Shown piece after piece: positions 8,575 to 17,235 of a DNA stretch of 64,000 nt (positions are counted from its first letter, which is position 1; every line of letters starts with the position of its first letter). The DNA lies in NCBI GenBank assembly GCA_963735055.1, contig CAVTJN010000019.1, forward strand, positions 372,001 to 436,000, written 5' to 3'. Origin of the DNA: JBBITI01 sp963735055. GTDB lineage: Bacteria > Chloroflexota > Dehalococcoidia > Dehalococcoidales > UBA2162. Both the position numbers and the translations under genes were made by a program. The notes beneath the pieces were generated by a model, which saw only the letters and a program-made list of their open reading frames with translations, ran no database searches and had not been told where the DNA came from.

Positions 8575-10782
8575 ATGTCAAAAATAATCGCGTCAGCGGC
8601 AATTCGAGGGGCCCACAAGATAGTGGACCGGGCTGAGAAGAAGTGGCAGGACGCTATGGACAAGTGGGGGGCCAAGGAACCCGTCGGTTTCCCCAACACG
8701 GCGTACTACCTGCCTGTCATCTACGGTATCCTTGGCATGAAAGTGGAGAAGCTCGGCGACATGGAAGCCGTACTAAAGAAGACCCGGGCGATACTCCCGC
8801 CGCCGGTAAGAGAGACTCACCCGTTGCCCTACCTGGCGCCGGCACTCGACGCAGGCATGGCGACCCTTTTCGCTGAGGAGATAATTGAAGCTATCAGGTA
8901 CCTGGAGACTCCAAACTTCTACACTAAGACGGAGGACCCGACCGATGAGAACATCTGGCTGGGCGCGGCCGATGACATTATTCTGAGAAAGCGCGGTATT
9001 GAGTTCGTCGATGGTACGGCCCCCGGGTTTGCCGCCGTCCTCGGCGCCGCTCCCACCAAAGAAATCGCGGCCAAGATCGCCCAGGAACTGCAACAGAAGA
9101 ACCTCTATGTCTTCATGTCAGCCGAGTACAACGGCAAGCGCTTTGCAGAGCAGCTTGTCGAAGCCGGTGTCCAGATCGGCTGGCCGACCCGCCTGGTTTC
9201 ATTTGGCCCGGACGTATCGGCGACTGTCTTCGCCATGGGTTTTGCCACCCGCGCCGCGCTATCCTTCGGCGGCATCGAGCCAGGCAACTTCCGTAACGTC
9301 CTCATCTACAACAAGGACCGTGTCTTTGCGTTCGCCTTGCCGATGGGCTACGTAACCGACGAGTGGTACGCCAACGCCGCCGGAGCCATCAACTTCGGCT
9401 TCCCGGTGATTGCCGACAGTCCGATCCCCGAGGTACTGCCCACCGGAATATGCACTTACGAGCATGTGGTTTCGAATATCGCCCACGACAAGATGGTGGC
9501 CAAGGCAATAGAAGTCCGGGGTCTTAAGGTCAACGTGGCCGCGGTCCCGATTCCGGTGGCCTTTGGCGCTGCTTTCGAAGGCGAAAGGGTGCGAGGCGAA
9601 GACATCTACCTCGAAGCCGGCGGCGGCCGGACAAAGATGGTGGAATGGGTTACCAGCAAGCGCATGGACGAGGTCGAGGACGGCCGGGTCGAGCTCATCG
9701 GGCCGGATCTCACGGACATCAAGCCGGGGTCGAGACTACCCATGGCCATTACCGTAGAAGTCGCCGGCCGGGACATGCAGGAGGACTACGAGCCCATTCT
9801 GGAACGCCAGATTCACCACCTCATCAACTACATCCAGGGCGTGATGCACATCGGCCAGCGTGATATCGCCTGGATCCGGGTGAGTAAGCAGGCCATGGAC
9901 AAGGGTTTCCGGCTGAAGCACATCGGAACGGTCCTTCACGCCAAACTGCACCAAGACTTCGGCAGGATATTCGATAAGCTTCAGGTGAAGTTATACACAA
10001 ATGAAGAAGACGTCAAGGTCATCGTCGACAAGGCCCGCGATGTCTATCACACGAGAGATGCCCGCATCGAGGGCATGACGGACGAGGGCGTTGAGACCTA
10101 CTACTCATGTACGCTGTGTCAATCGTTTGCCCCCAGTCACGTCTGCGTCATCAGCCCGGAGCGGACCGGTCTGTGCGGCTCTTACAACTGGATGGACTGC
10201 AAAGCGTCGTTTGAGATCAATCCCACCGGTCCGAACCAGCCGGTGGTCAAGGCCGGGGTAATTGACGGCAAGCTCGGGCAATGGCAAGGAGTTAACGATT
10301 TCGTCTTCAAGGCATCCCGGGGCAAGATCGACCATTACAACTTCTACAGCATCGTCAACGACCCGATGACCACCTGCGGTTGCTGCGAATGCATCGCGGC
10401 CGTTCTCCCAATGTGCAACGGAGTGATGACCGTAAACCGGGAGTATACCGGAGAAACGCCGTCGGGCATGAAATTCACCACCTTGGCAGGAACCATCGGG
10501 GGCGGACTGAGCACGCCCGGCTTCGTCGGCCACGGCAAGTACAACACCACTCAGCGCAAATATCTTGCCGGTGACGGTGGACTGCTGCGGATGGTCTGGA
10601 TGCCCAAGAGCCTCAAGGAAGAATTAGGTGATCGATTCAAGGCAAGGGCGGCCGAACTAGGCGTACCCAACCTTATGGACATGATCGCTGACGAGACGGT
10701 TGGCACGACCGAAGACGCCATTCTTCCCTTCCTCCAAGAAAAGGGTCATCCGGCGCTCACCATGCCATCGCTACTGGGTTAG
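8575..10782 (+). CDS. acsB: Acetyl-CoA synthase (CODH/ACS beta subunit)
   Basis: Condenses a methyl group from the corrinoid protein, CO from CODH and coenzyme A into acetyl-CoA at the nickel A cluster. At 735 aa it is the full-length bacterial form with an N-terminal CODH-contact domain. The A-cluster cysteines are visible in CTLCQSFAPSHVC and LCGSYNW around residues 511-540, and the CGC tripeptide that binds the distal nickel lies in MTTCGCCEC near residue 600. It starts at ATG 8575 (GGAGG upstream), 33 nt after acsA, and is followed by a strong hairpin before acsC. Confidence 0.96.
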   Translation: MSKIIASAAIRGAHKIVDRAEKKWQDAMDKWGAKEPVGFPNTAYYLPVIYGILGMKVEKLGDMEAVLKKTRAILPPPVRETHPLPYLAPALDAGMATLFAEEIIEAIRYLETPNFYTKTEDPTDENIWLGAADDIILRKRGIEFVDGTAPGFAAVLGAAPTKEIAAKIAQELQQKNLYVFMSAEYNGKRFAEQLVEAGVQIGWPTRLVSFGPDVSATVFAMGFATRAALSFGGIEPGNFRNVLIYNKDRVFAFALPMGYVTDEWYANAAGAINFGFPVIADSPIPEVLPTGICTYEHVVSNIAHDKMVAKAIEVRGLKVNVAAVPIPVAFGAAFEGERVRGEDIYLEAGGGRTKMVEWVTSKRMDEVEDGRVELIGPDLTDIKPGSRLPMAITVEVAGRDMQEDYEPILERQIHHLINYIQGVMHIGQRDIAWIRVSKQAMDKGFRLKHIGTVLHAKLHQDFGRIFDKLQVKLYTNEEDVKVIVDKARDVYHTRDARIEGMTDEGVETYYSCTLCQSFAPSHVCVISPERTGLCGSYNWMDCKASFEINPTGPNQPVVKAGVIDGKLGQWQGVNDFVFKASRGKIDHYNFYSIVNDPMTTCGCCECIAAVLPMCNGVMTVNREYTGETPSGMKFTTLAGTIGGGLSTPGFVGHGKYNTTQRKYLAGDGGLLRMVWMPKSLKEELGDRFKARAAELGVPNLMDMIADETVGTTEDAILPFLQEKGHPALTMPSLLG

Positions 10783-10794
10783 CTGTAAGTCTCG

Positions 10795-10823
10795 TCGAGA
10801 GAGGGGCAGGGCCCCTCTCTCGA
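10795..10823 (+). promoter_or_regulatory. Perfect 13-bp hairpin between acsB and acsC
   Basis: Stem tcgagagaggggc (10795-10807), 3-nt loop agg, stem gcccctctctcga (10811-10823). No T-tract follows, so it is unlikely to be a simple terminator; an mRNA stability or processing element that tunes acsB versus acsC output is possible. The inner GGGGC/GCCCCTCTCT part recurs in the hairpin after acsE (13193-13222). Confidence 0.6.
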
Positions 10824-10884
10824 GGTGTCGTCCGGGGAGCAGTGGTCGAGTCCACGCAATATCTCGAGAAGGAGTGACGGGAAC

Positions 10885-12231
10885 ATGCCACTAACGGGGA
10901 TTGAAATATTTAAGCTGTTGCCGAAGACAAACTGCGGCGAATGCGGTGTGCCGACCTGCCTGGCGTTTGCGATGAACCTCGCCACCGGTAAGGCTGAGCT
11001 TGCCAAATGCGTCAAAGTATCCGAGGAAGCGAAGGCAAAGCTCCAGGAAGCATCGGCTCCGCCGATCAGACCGGTATCTATCGGTACCGGCAAGCGGGTG
11101 CTCAAAGTCGGTGGCGAGACCGTCATGTTCCGCCACGAGAAGCGATTTGAGAATCCGACAGGCATTGCCGTTCTGGTAAAGGACACGATGCCTCAAGCTG
11201 AAATCGACGGTAGACTGGACCGGTTCAACCGGCTGCAGTACGAGAGGGTCGGCCTGACGCTGCGTCCCGACCTGGTCGCTGTGAAGGACGAATCCGGCGA
11301 TGCCGGAACGTTTGCGGCGGCGGCTGCCAGGGTGAAGCAGGCGACCGATGCCGGTATGATTCTGATGAGCACCAATGCCGATCGCTTGGAGGCCGCTCTT
11401 AAGGACTGTGCTGACCGCAAGCCTTTACTCTATGGCGCAAACAAAGAGAATGTGGAGAAGTTGGCTGGGCTGGCCAAGGCAAAAGGTTGTCCGGTGGGCG
11501 TGCAGGCTTCCAGCATAGATGAGATTGCCGAACTGACGGCCAAACTTACGCAAGCGGGAATAAACGATATAGTCATCGATTCCGGAGCGAGGACGGTGAA
11601 GAAGGCCTTCCAGGAGCAAGTCATGATCCGCAGTTCCGCTCTGGTGAAGAAATTCAGGCCCCTTGGCTACCCCACGATCACTTTTCCGGCCGAGATGACC
11701 AATGATCCGCTGAAGGAAGCCGTCATCGCTTCGATGTTCGTGGCCAAGTACGGCGGCATCGTCGTCCTCTCTGACCTGCAGGGTGAGACCCTCTTTCCAC
11801 TAGCCGTCCAGCGGTTGAACATCTTCACTGACCCGCAGCGTCCGCTGGCAACCACCGCTGGAATCTACGAAATTGGCGGACCCACTGAGAATTCGCCGGT
11901 CCTAATCACAAGCAACTTCTCGTTGACCTACTTCATCGTGTCGGGCGAAATCGAAAACAGCAAAGTCCCCACCTGGTTACTGGTTATGGACACCGAGGGC
12001 TTATCGGTGATGACGGCGTGGGCCGCCGGCAAGTTCGTCGCCGACGCCATCGCGCCCTTCGTGAAGAAGTCCGGGATCGGCGACAAGGTCAAACACCGCA
12101 AGCTCGTCATACCCGGTTACGCGGCGGTCGAGGCCGGGGGTCTTGAAGAAGAACTCGCCGGATGGCAGATACTGGTCGGGCCCCGGGACGGCGCTCATAT
12201 ACCGGCCTACCTGAAAGCATGGAAACCGTAG
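10885..12231 (+). CDS. acsC: Corrinoid iron-sulfur protein large subunit (CODH/ACS gamma)
   Basis: Large subunit of the corrinoid Fe-S protein; binds a 4Fe-4S cluster and the cobamide that carries the methyl group. The start chosen is ATG 10885, 7 nt after GGAGTGA, giving 448 aa that begin MPLTGIEIFKLLPKTNCGEC, the conserved N terminus; an upstream in-frame ATG at 10825 lies in the hairpin flank and adds non-homologous residues. Cluster cysteines are 17, 20, 25 and 42. The TIM-barrel middle and C-terminal cobamide domain follow. Its partner is acsD, its methyl donor enzyme is acsE just downstream, and its re-activator is acsV. Confidence 0.95.
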   Translation: MPLTGIEIFKLLPKTNCGECGVPTCLAFAMNLATGKAELAKCVKVSEEAKAKLQEASAPPIRPVSIGTGKRVLKVGGETVMFRHEKRFENPTGIAVLVKDTMPQAEIDGRLDRFNRLQYERVGLTLRPDLVAVKDESGDAGTFAAAAARVKQATDAGMILMSTNADRLEAALKDCADRKPLLYGANKENVEKLAGLAKAKGCPVGVQASSIDEIAELTAKLTQAGINDIVIDSGARTVKKAFQEQVMIRSSALVKKFRPLGYPTITFPAEMTNDPLKEAVIASMFVAKYGGIVVLSDLQGETLFPLAVQRLNIFTDPQRPLATTAGIYEIGGPTENSPVLITSNFSLTYFIVSGEIENSKVPTWLLVMDTEGLSVMTAWAAGKFVADAIAPFVKKSGIGDKVKHRKLVIPGYAAVEAGGLEEELAGWQILVGPRDGAHIPAYLKAWKP

Positions 12232-12241
12232 GGAGGGAAGA

Positions 12242-13120
12242 ATGATCCTTATCGGCGAAAACATCAATATCATGTCCAAGACGATCGGCCCGGCCATGCG
12301 CGAGCGGAACGCGAAGCCGATCCAGGAACTCGCCGTGGCCGAGACCAAGGCGGGAATCGACTACCTTGACCTTAATATCGGTCCGGCCCGCAAACTCGGC
12401 GATGAGATGATGAGATGGGTTGTCGAGACCGTTCAGTCCGTATCCGGAAAGTCGATTTCTCTGGACACCACCAATCCGGTGGCGATGGAGGCGGGCCTCA
12501 GAGCCTACAAAGGCAAGGCCCTGATCAATTCCATCTCGCTTCAGCCGGATAGACTCAATTCCGAGCTTCCGCTGGTCCGAAAATACAATGCGGACATGAT
12601 CGGGCTCCTATGGGGCGTGGATGGAATGCCACGCGATGCCAATGAGAGATGCGCGATGGCCGTCGACCTGGTATACAAAGCCAACGAAGCTGGTGTCCCC
12701 AACGAGAACATCTGGGTCGACCCTATTGTAAGCCCGATATCGGTTGAGATAAACCAGGTCAAATCATGCGTCGAGTTCATGACCATGCTGGGCGAGATTT
12801 GCCCCGGCTGCAAGAGCACGGTTGGCCTGTCCAACATCTCCAACGGAACCCCAGACAAGCTACGGCCGGTACTGAACCGCACCTATATGATAATGCTGAT
12901 GCGGTACGGTCTGTACTCCGCAATCGTGGACGCCTTCGACAGTGATCTGGTCAAGATTGCCCGCGGGGAACGGCCCGATATTGTGGACCTCGTCCACCGG
13001 GTAATGGACGGGGAGAACCCGAACCTGGCCGCACTCACCAAGGAACAGGCGGACTACGTCAAGACGGTCAAAGTGCTGAAGGGAGACACGCTGTATTCCC
13101 ACTCCTGGCTTGAGGTATGA
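12242..13120 (+). CDS. acsE: Methyl-THF:corrinoid iron-sulfur protein methyltransferase
   Basis: Transfers the methyl group of 5-methyl-THF to the Co(I) corrinoid of AcsCD. The 292-aa protein belongs to the pterin-binding (DHPS-like) TIM-barrel family: ENINIMSKTIGPAM at the N terminus, DLNIGPARK, SLDTTNPVAMEAG, and VDPIVSPISVEINQ further on. The ATG at 12242 follows GGGAGGGAAG and lies 10 nt after acsC. It closes the core acs operon and is followed by a terminator-like hairpin. It is slightly longer at the C terminus than the Moorella enzyme. Confidence 0.94.
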   Translation: MILIGENINIMSKTIGPAMRERNAKPIQELAVAETKAGIDYLDLNIGPARKLGDEMMRWVVETVQSVSGKSISLDTTNPVAMEAGLRAYKGKALINSISLQPDRLNSELPLVRKYNADMIGLLWGVDGMPRDANERCAMAVDLVYKANEAGVPNENIWVDPIVSPISVEINQVKSCVEFMTMLGEICPGCKSTVGLSNISNGTPDKLRPVLNRTYMIMLMRYGLYSAIVDAFDSDLVKIARGERPDIVDLVHRVMDGENPNLAALTKEQADYVKTVKVLKGDTLYSHSWLEV

Positions 13121-13192
13121 GGCAGCCTGACGGCTGCCTACCCATCCTTGCTCGAACGGCAGGCACTTTAAACAAAGTGACGATTGGACTTT

Positions 13193-13222
13193 AATAGGGG
13201 GGGGCAAGTGCCCCTCTCTATT
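13193..13222 (+). terminator. Terminator-like hairpin after acsE
   Basis: Stem aataggggggggc (13193-13205), loop aagt, stem gcccctctctatt (13210-13222), 13 pairs with two G-T wobbles, followed by cattt, a weak T-rich tail. It probably ends or weakens acs transcription before the DUF3786 gene. It shares the GCCCCTCTCT arm with the acsB-acsC hairpin. Confidence 0.55.
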
Positions 13223-13268
13223 CATTTGCAGTCAAGACGCGCCAGCGGGCAGAAAGGAACGGTATCGA

Positions 13269-13925
13269 ATGGAGATTAGAAGGCTGTCTCCTCCCCAGGT
13301 GAAGGGATACGACAGGGCGTACGAGCTATCTTATCAACTGGCCTGCGAGAGACTGGCTGGAAACGTCGACATCGAGGATCAATGCCGCAAGGCGGGCGCA
13401 GCCCTCGAGGTAACCGGTTCACGACGAAAGATAGTCCTGCAATTCCTGGGCCGGCCGCATACGATTACCTTACCGGAGGTTGACATTGAGGTGCCCGGCG
13501 GCACCGACCCGGTGGTGCTTCGAGACAAGTTGCTGATCCTTCACTATTTCAACACTGCCGGCGGCACGCCGCCCACCGGGCGACGGGTGACATTCAGAGA
13601 ACTGCCGGCGGGTCCAGTCTACTTCCCGACTTTCACCAAGCGGGCCATCAAGCCGATTGTTGATGCGTTCGGCAAAGAACCAGTCCGACTGGTGACGGCC
13701 GCCGGCAAGATGGGGACGATCCAGAGCGATCTTGGCGATGCGGCAATAACAATCGACGCTTTTGCCCGCGTCCCCATAACATACGTCCTCTGGGCCGGCG
13801 ATGAGGAGCTACCGCCCCAAGGGAACATACTTTACGATGCAAATGTGCCAGATTACCTTCCGACAGAGGACATCACCGTACTTACGGAATCCATTACCTG
13901 GAGACTGGTGCGATCGCTGGTCTGA
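13269..13925 (+). CDS. DUF3786-domain protein
   Basis: 218-aa protein matching the DUF3786 family, which is often seen near Wood-Ljungdahl and corrinoid genes of anaerobes; its function is not established. Visible features are a short N-terminal helix region, LPEVDIEVPGG, a LILHYFNTAGGTPPTGR core and a late DAFARVPITYVLWAGDEELP segment. No signal peptide or membrane helix. ATG 13269 follows AGAAAGGAACGG. It lies 148 bp after acsE, beyond a hairpin, so it may be expressed at lower level than the acs genes. Confidence 0.82.
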   Translation: MEIRRLSPPQVKGYDRAYELSYQLACERLAGNVDIEDQCRKAGAALEVTGSRRKIVLQFLGRPHTITLPEVDIEVPGGTDPVVLRDKLLILHYFNTAGGTPPTGRRVTFRELPAGPVYFPTFTKRAIKPIVDAFGKEPVRLVTAAGKMGTIQSDLGDAAITIDAFARVPITYVLWAGDEELPPQGNILYDANVPDYLPTEDITVLTESITWRLVRSLV

Positions 13926-14015
13926 AGCAGTGGCAGGATGCACCGTTCAGGAGAGGACCAAGTCGGCGAGAATGGCGCTGGAGGCGCCGCCTGATGCACT
14001 CGGAACACCACGAGA

Positions 14016-14708
14016 ATGCGCATGATCACCCGTATGAAAGCGACTTCGATTATCCTCTGTGGCGGTAGAGAACGCCGCTTCGGCAGTAACAAGGCGCTCG
14101 CGGTCGTCGACGGCAAGAGGGTAATTGACAGAGTCATCGATCAGCTCGCCCCGTTGTCCGGCCAGTTGCTGGTGGTCACATCGGCTGAGAAGTCCGACCT
14201 CCCCCTGGGAGACCGGGCGAAAATCGTAATCGACAAGTACGTCGGCAAAGGGCCGCTTGGTGGAATCTATTCCGGACTGGCCGGAGCCGACTTTCCACTG
14301 GCGATTGTGGTCGGGTGCGACATGCCTTTCGTCAACGGCCGACTATTGAGGTACATGCTCGGTCTGGCTGATGGATTCGACGCCGTCATTCCCAGGCTCG
14401 ATGAAGGCATGATCGAGCCCCTGCACGCGATCTACGCCCGGACATGTATGCCGCGAATGAAAGCTCGTCTGGAAAGCGACCAACTGTCGGTTTCGCAGTT
14501 GCTCCATGAGGTCAAGGTCAGGTACGTGGAAAAGGCAGAGTACTTGCCGTTCGACCCACAGTTGCTGTCCTTCTTCAATATCAACTACCCCTCCGACCTG
14601 GACCGCGCGAACGAGCTAGCCAGCGAGTCGAATTCCACTACTCTCGGACGGCAAGCGCATACCGCGCCACTTCGGACAGGACCTTCAAAGCCCTTCTCGG
14701 GCTCGTGA
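14016..14708 (+). CDS. mobA: Molybdenum cofactor guanylyltransferase-like nucleotidyltransferase (MobA family)
   Basis: GT-A type NTP transferase expected to attach GMP (or CMP) to molybdopterin. Motifs: ILCGGRERRFGSNKAL, a variant of LAGGxSxRxGxxKA; GPLGGIYSGL; and VVGCDMPFVN with the metal-binding Asp. The 230-aa length is near normal, but the last ~30 residues after FNINYPSDLDRAN look unrelated and overlap the oppositely oriented downstream gene by 71 bp, so the true end could be slightly different. Start ATG 14016 has only a weak binding site; ATG 14034 (MKATSIILCGG) is an alternative. An AOR-type molybdo/tungsto-enzyme and a MoaD lie elsewhere in the window. Confidence 0.82.
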   Translation: MRMITRMKATSIILCGGRERRFGSNKALAVVDGKRVIDRVIDQLAPLSGQLLVVTSAEKSDLPLGDRAKIVIDKYVGKGPLGGIYSGLAGADFPLAIVVGCDMPFVNGRLLRYMLGLADGFDAVIPRLDEGMIEPLHAIYARTCMPRMKARLESDQLSVSQLLHEVKVRYVEKAEYLPFDPQLLSFFNINYPSDLDRANELASESNSTTLGRQAHTAPLRTGPSKPFSGS

Positions 14709-16017
14709 ACGAGGGAACGCCGTTGCAGGTCAGGACAGCCATGCCGGACCGATTCAGAGTAACGTACCCGGGGACGATAAAGATCGTCTTGCCGGTGTCA
14801 TCCCTCAGGTTCGCCATTTGCCGGGATAGCGTCTCGTCAAACCGCTGGTAGTCGAGCATGACGGCGGCATCAGTCTCCCCAAGCATGACGCGACCGCACG
14901 CGACGAACAGTCCGCCCGGGTCGTCGGCGGGTCCCCAGACGATATCAACCGGATTACGGGGCGGGGCGAAAGGTGGAATTCTCCCGGTAAGGACCTCGAT
15001 CAGTCTTCGCTGCGCGTCAGGAGAGAGGGTTGGCAATTCAAGGCCGTAGTCCTGGGCAGCGTCACTTCCTGATACCGCGCCGCCCCCGGACTCGCACAAC
15101 AGGGCAACGCGCCTACCCCGCGGATATACCGGAGCACTGAACCCCGCCATGAGATCCAGAAGATCATCCAGATCATGGGCCTGGATCAACCCGGCCTGGG
15201 TCGCAACAGCGTCGAACACCATGGCATCTCCCGCGAGCGAACCTGTATGCGAAGCAGCCGCCCGGCCGCCGATCGCCGAACGCCCGGACTTCCAGATGAT
15301 CACCGGCTTTGTTCTACCGGCGTCCTTGACCGCCCTCAGGAAGTCGCGGCCGCGTTTGATCCCCTCGGCATAGATGGCAATCACGCGGGTCTGTCTATCA
15401 TCGGCCAAGTACTCGATCATATCCTCTATCGTCAGATCACTCTGGTTCCCAATACTGATGATCTTGCTGAAACGTAGGCCTCGTTCCCTGCCTAGCACGA
15501 CGACATTCTCGGTTACCCATCCGCTCTGGCCGACAAAGGCAACCACGCCCGGCTCGCCAGCGGGTGACCCGTAAACGATGGTGTTGATTCGGGATCCGGG
15601 CACGTAGATGCCCATGCAGTTGGGACCAACAATTCGTGAATCCCCGGACCGAACCATCCGGATCATTTCCCGTTCCAGACGGTTGCCTTCAGCACCAAGT
15701 TCGGCAAAGCCGGCGCTGTGGACAATGATGTATTTCACTTTCCGCTGGCAGCACTCAGCGACGACCTTGGGCACCAACGGCGAAGGTACCGCCACTATCG
15801 CCAGGTCGATGCCGTCAGGGACATCGGCCATGCTCGGAAGACACTTGATGCCCATGACATCGGAGGCGTTCGGATTCACCGGGTAAATGACCCCATCGTA
15901 GCCACTGTCCCGCAAGCCTTTGACGAAACGCCCTCCTGCCTTATGCGTATCTCCGGAAGCGCCGATGACAGCGATGGACGAGGGGGCAAAAAGTCGATCC
16001 ATGTTTACTCTGGCCAA
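14638..16017 (-). CDS. ADP-forming acyl/acetate-CoA ligase, alpha-type subunit (CoA-binding)
   Basis: Three-domain CoA-binding / ligase-CoA protein of the ADP-forming acetyl-CoA synthetase family, which converts acyl-CoA, ADP and phosphate to acid, CoA and ATP. The Rossmann CoA-binding domain is first (SIAVIGASGDTHKAGGRF), then HSAGFAELG, VGPNCMGIYVPG and the ASHTGSLAGD segment carrying the phosphorylated-His site. At 459 aa it has no ATP-grasp beta domain, so a separate beta subunit encoded outside the window is required. The start is TTG 16017 preceded by AAAGGAG. It would give a route from acetyl-CoA to acetate with ATP, matching the acs operon. Convergent with mobA. Confidence 0.87.
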   Translation of the reverse strand: MARVNMDRLFAPSSIAVIGASGDTHKAGGRFVKGLRDSGYDGVIYPVNPNASDVMGIKCLPSMADVPDGIDLAIVAVPSPLVPKVVAECCQRKVKYIIVHSAGFAELGAEGNRLEREMIRMVRSGDSRIVGPNCMGIYVPGSRINTIVYGSPAGEPGVVAFVGQSGWVTENVVVLGRERGLRFSKIISIGNQSDLTIEDMIEYLADDRQTRVIAIYAEGIKRGRDFLRAVKDAGRTKPVIIWKSGRSAIGGRAAASHTGSLAGDAMVFDAVATQAGLIQAHDLDDLLDLMAGFSAPVYPRGRRVALLCESGGGAVSGSDAAQDYGLELPTLSPDAQRRLIEVLTGRIPPFAPPRNPVDIVWGPADDPGGLFVACGRVMLGETDAAVMLDYQRFDETLSRQMANLRDDTGKTIFIVPGYVTLNRSGMAVLTCNGVPSFTSPRRALKVLSEVARYALAVRE

Positions 16018-16155
16018 TCTGTGCTCCTTTCGACCGGTGTCGCGAGTGCAAAGCCATTATAGACGATCACCCGTCACCGGGCCATCATCGTCGCGGTACG
16101 TCCGATGGGGCCGGCTCCCTCGCCGAAACGAGACAAACGCCATAATATCAGTAGT

Positions 16156-16284
16156 GTGGACAACGTATCGGTGTTCCTCGCTTTTGGCTACGGAATACTC
16201 TGTTTCGTGTCGCCCTGCATCCTGGTAGCGGCTGGCATCCTCTTCATCACGGAGCGGATTCTTTGGTTATTGGGCGTGACATAG
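16156..16284 (+). pseudogene. Internally deleted CcdA (cytochrome c biogenesis / DsbD-like) remnant
   Basis: A 42-codon frame from GTG 16156. The first half, NVSVFLAFGYGILCFVSPC, is the typical N-terminal helix of CcdA, including the FxSPC redox motif. The second half, GILFITERILWLLGV, looks like the last CcdA helix (G-LLFTGR-type ending). The roughly 170 residues between them are absent, with the join after PCILVAA. CcdA passes electrons to TlpA-like thioredoxins, and such a gene sits 51 bp downstream, so this looks like a collapsed ccdA of a former ccdA-tlpA pair. A single-helix functional peptide is less likely but not excluded. Confidence 0.6.
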
Positions 16285-16292
16285 GGTAGAAT
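16263..16292 (+). promoter_or_regulatory. Putative sigma-70 promoter for the tlpA-like gene
   Basis: TTGGTT at 16263-16268, an 18-nt spacer, and TAGAAT at 16287-16292. It lies across the end of the ccdA remnant, 44 bp before the ATG of the thioredoxin-like gene, so the latter does not depend on an upstream operon. Confidence 0.45.
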
Positions 16293-16335
16293 ACCTGTTA
16301 GGGATTGAGTCTGCGTAGAGTCCCAACAGGGAAAG

Positions 16336-16875
16336 ATGAAACGCCGTAGAGTCTTATTGATGTTGCTGGCGATGGTCCTGGCCACAGCATTGGCCGGGTC
16401 TTCCTGTGCCCCTCCCCAGACTGCTGCTTCTGAAAGACTGCCCGTAACGGGCTGGCAGATCGGCAACGTTGCCCCTGACTTCACCCTGGCCGACCCTGAC
16501 GGCAAGTCGATCTCTCTGACTGACTATCGAGGCAAGCCGGTCGTGATAAATTTCTGGGCCACATGGTGCCCATCATGCGTAGCAGAGATGCCCTATCTTC
16601 AACAGATGTACAACCAGCAGTCAAGCAAAGGCCTGACGTTCTTTGCCGTGAACATTCAGGAGAACCCGGCCAAGGTAAGGGACTTCTTCTCCAAATACGC
16701 CCTGTCTCTGCCTGTACTTTTTGACTTCACGGGCAATACCTCCAGCAAGTACGGGGTGAGCTCGATACCGAGCACATTCTTCATCGACGGCAATGGAGTA
16801 ATCATACGGAAGGTGGTCGGGGCGTTTCCGAACGTTAAGGCGATAGAAACGGAGCTGCGCAGTATCATGCCGTGA
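16336..16875 (+). CDS. TlpA/ResA-family thioredoxin-like lipoprotein
   Basis: 179-aa exported thiol-disulfide oxidoreductase. N-terminal basic residues and a hydrophobic helix end at GSSC, with Cys24 as the probable lipid anchor; the lipobox is imperfect. The AhpC/TSA-like thioredoxin domain follows, with APDFTLADPDGK and the active site WCPSC (Cys78, Cys81) in INFWATWCPSC, and the cis-Pro loop in SSIPSTFFIDG. Expected to reduce disulfides outside the membrane, normally fed by CcdA, whose gene here appears broken. Preceded by its own likely promoter. Confidence 0.88.
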   Translation: MKRRRVLLMLLAMVLATALAGSSCAPPQTAASERLPVTGWQIGNVAPDFTLADPDGKSISLTDYRGKPVVINFWATWCPSCVAEMPYLQQMYNQQSSKGLTFFAVNIQENPAKVRDFFSKYALSLPVLFDFTGNTSSKYGVSSIPSTFFIDGNGVIIRKVVGAFPNVKAIETELRSIMP

Positions 16876-16928
16876 CGACGGGACCGGTAGCTTCAAAGCG
16901 CCTGATACCCTGGATCAAGGAGTTCAAA

Positions 16929-17234
16929 ATGGGTGATGTTCTGAATGAAGCCTACCGCATAATGCAGTGTAAGGACTGCCCGTGGTATAAATCGTGCGTC
17001 ACGCCGATGAAGTTCTCGGCTGAGGACCTCCGCCGGCAATTGGAGGCTTCGGGTCAGGGAATGGGTGCCGGTGCGTCAAACGACAACATGCAGAGTCTAT
17101 TCGCGGGAATGGCTACCGCGGCACAGAATTCATTGCTCGAGGGCTGCCCGGTCTTCATCGAACGTTTACGAGCCAGCCCTGAACTCGCCCAGCGAATAAA
17201 GGAGTTCATGCGCAACTGGGCCAAAGAGGGCTGA
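16929..17234 (+). CDS. Small cysteine-containing hypothetical protein
   Basis: 101 aa from ATG 16929, 6 nt after AAGGAG; an upstream in-frame TTG/GTG extension has no binding site. Not recognised. Near the N terminus it has CKDCPWYKSC, a compact set of three cysteines that could bind a metal or Fe-S cluster, then a Met/Gly/Ala-rich stretch and a helical C terminus ending RNWAKEG. No signal peptide or membrane helix. It ends 1 nt before the carboxyltransferase gene, so the two are probably cotranscribed. Confidence 0.7.
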   Translation: MGDVLNEAYRIMQCKDCPWYKSCVTPMKFSAEDLRRQLEASGQGMGAGASNDNMQSLFAGMATAAQNSLLEGCPVFIERLRASPELAQRIKEFMRNWAKEG

Positions 17235-17235
17235 T

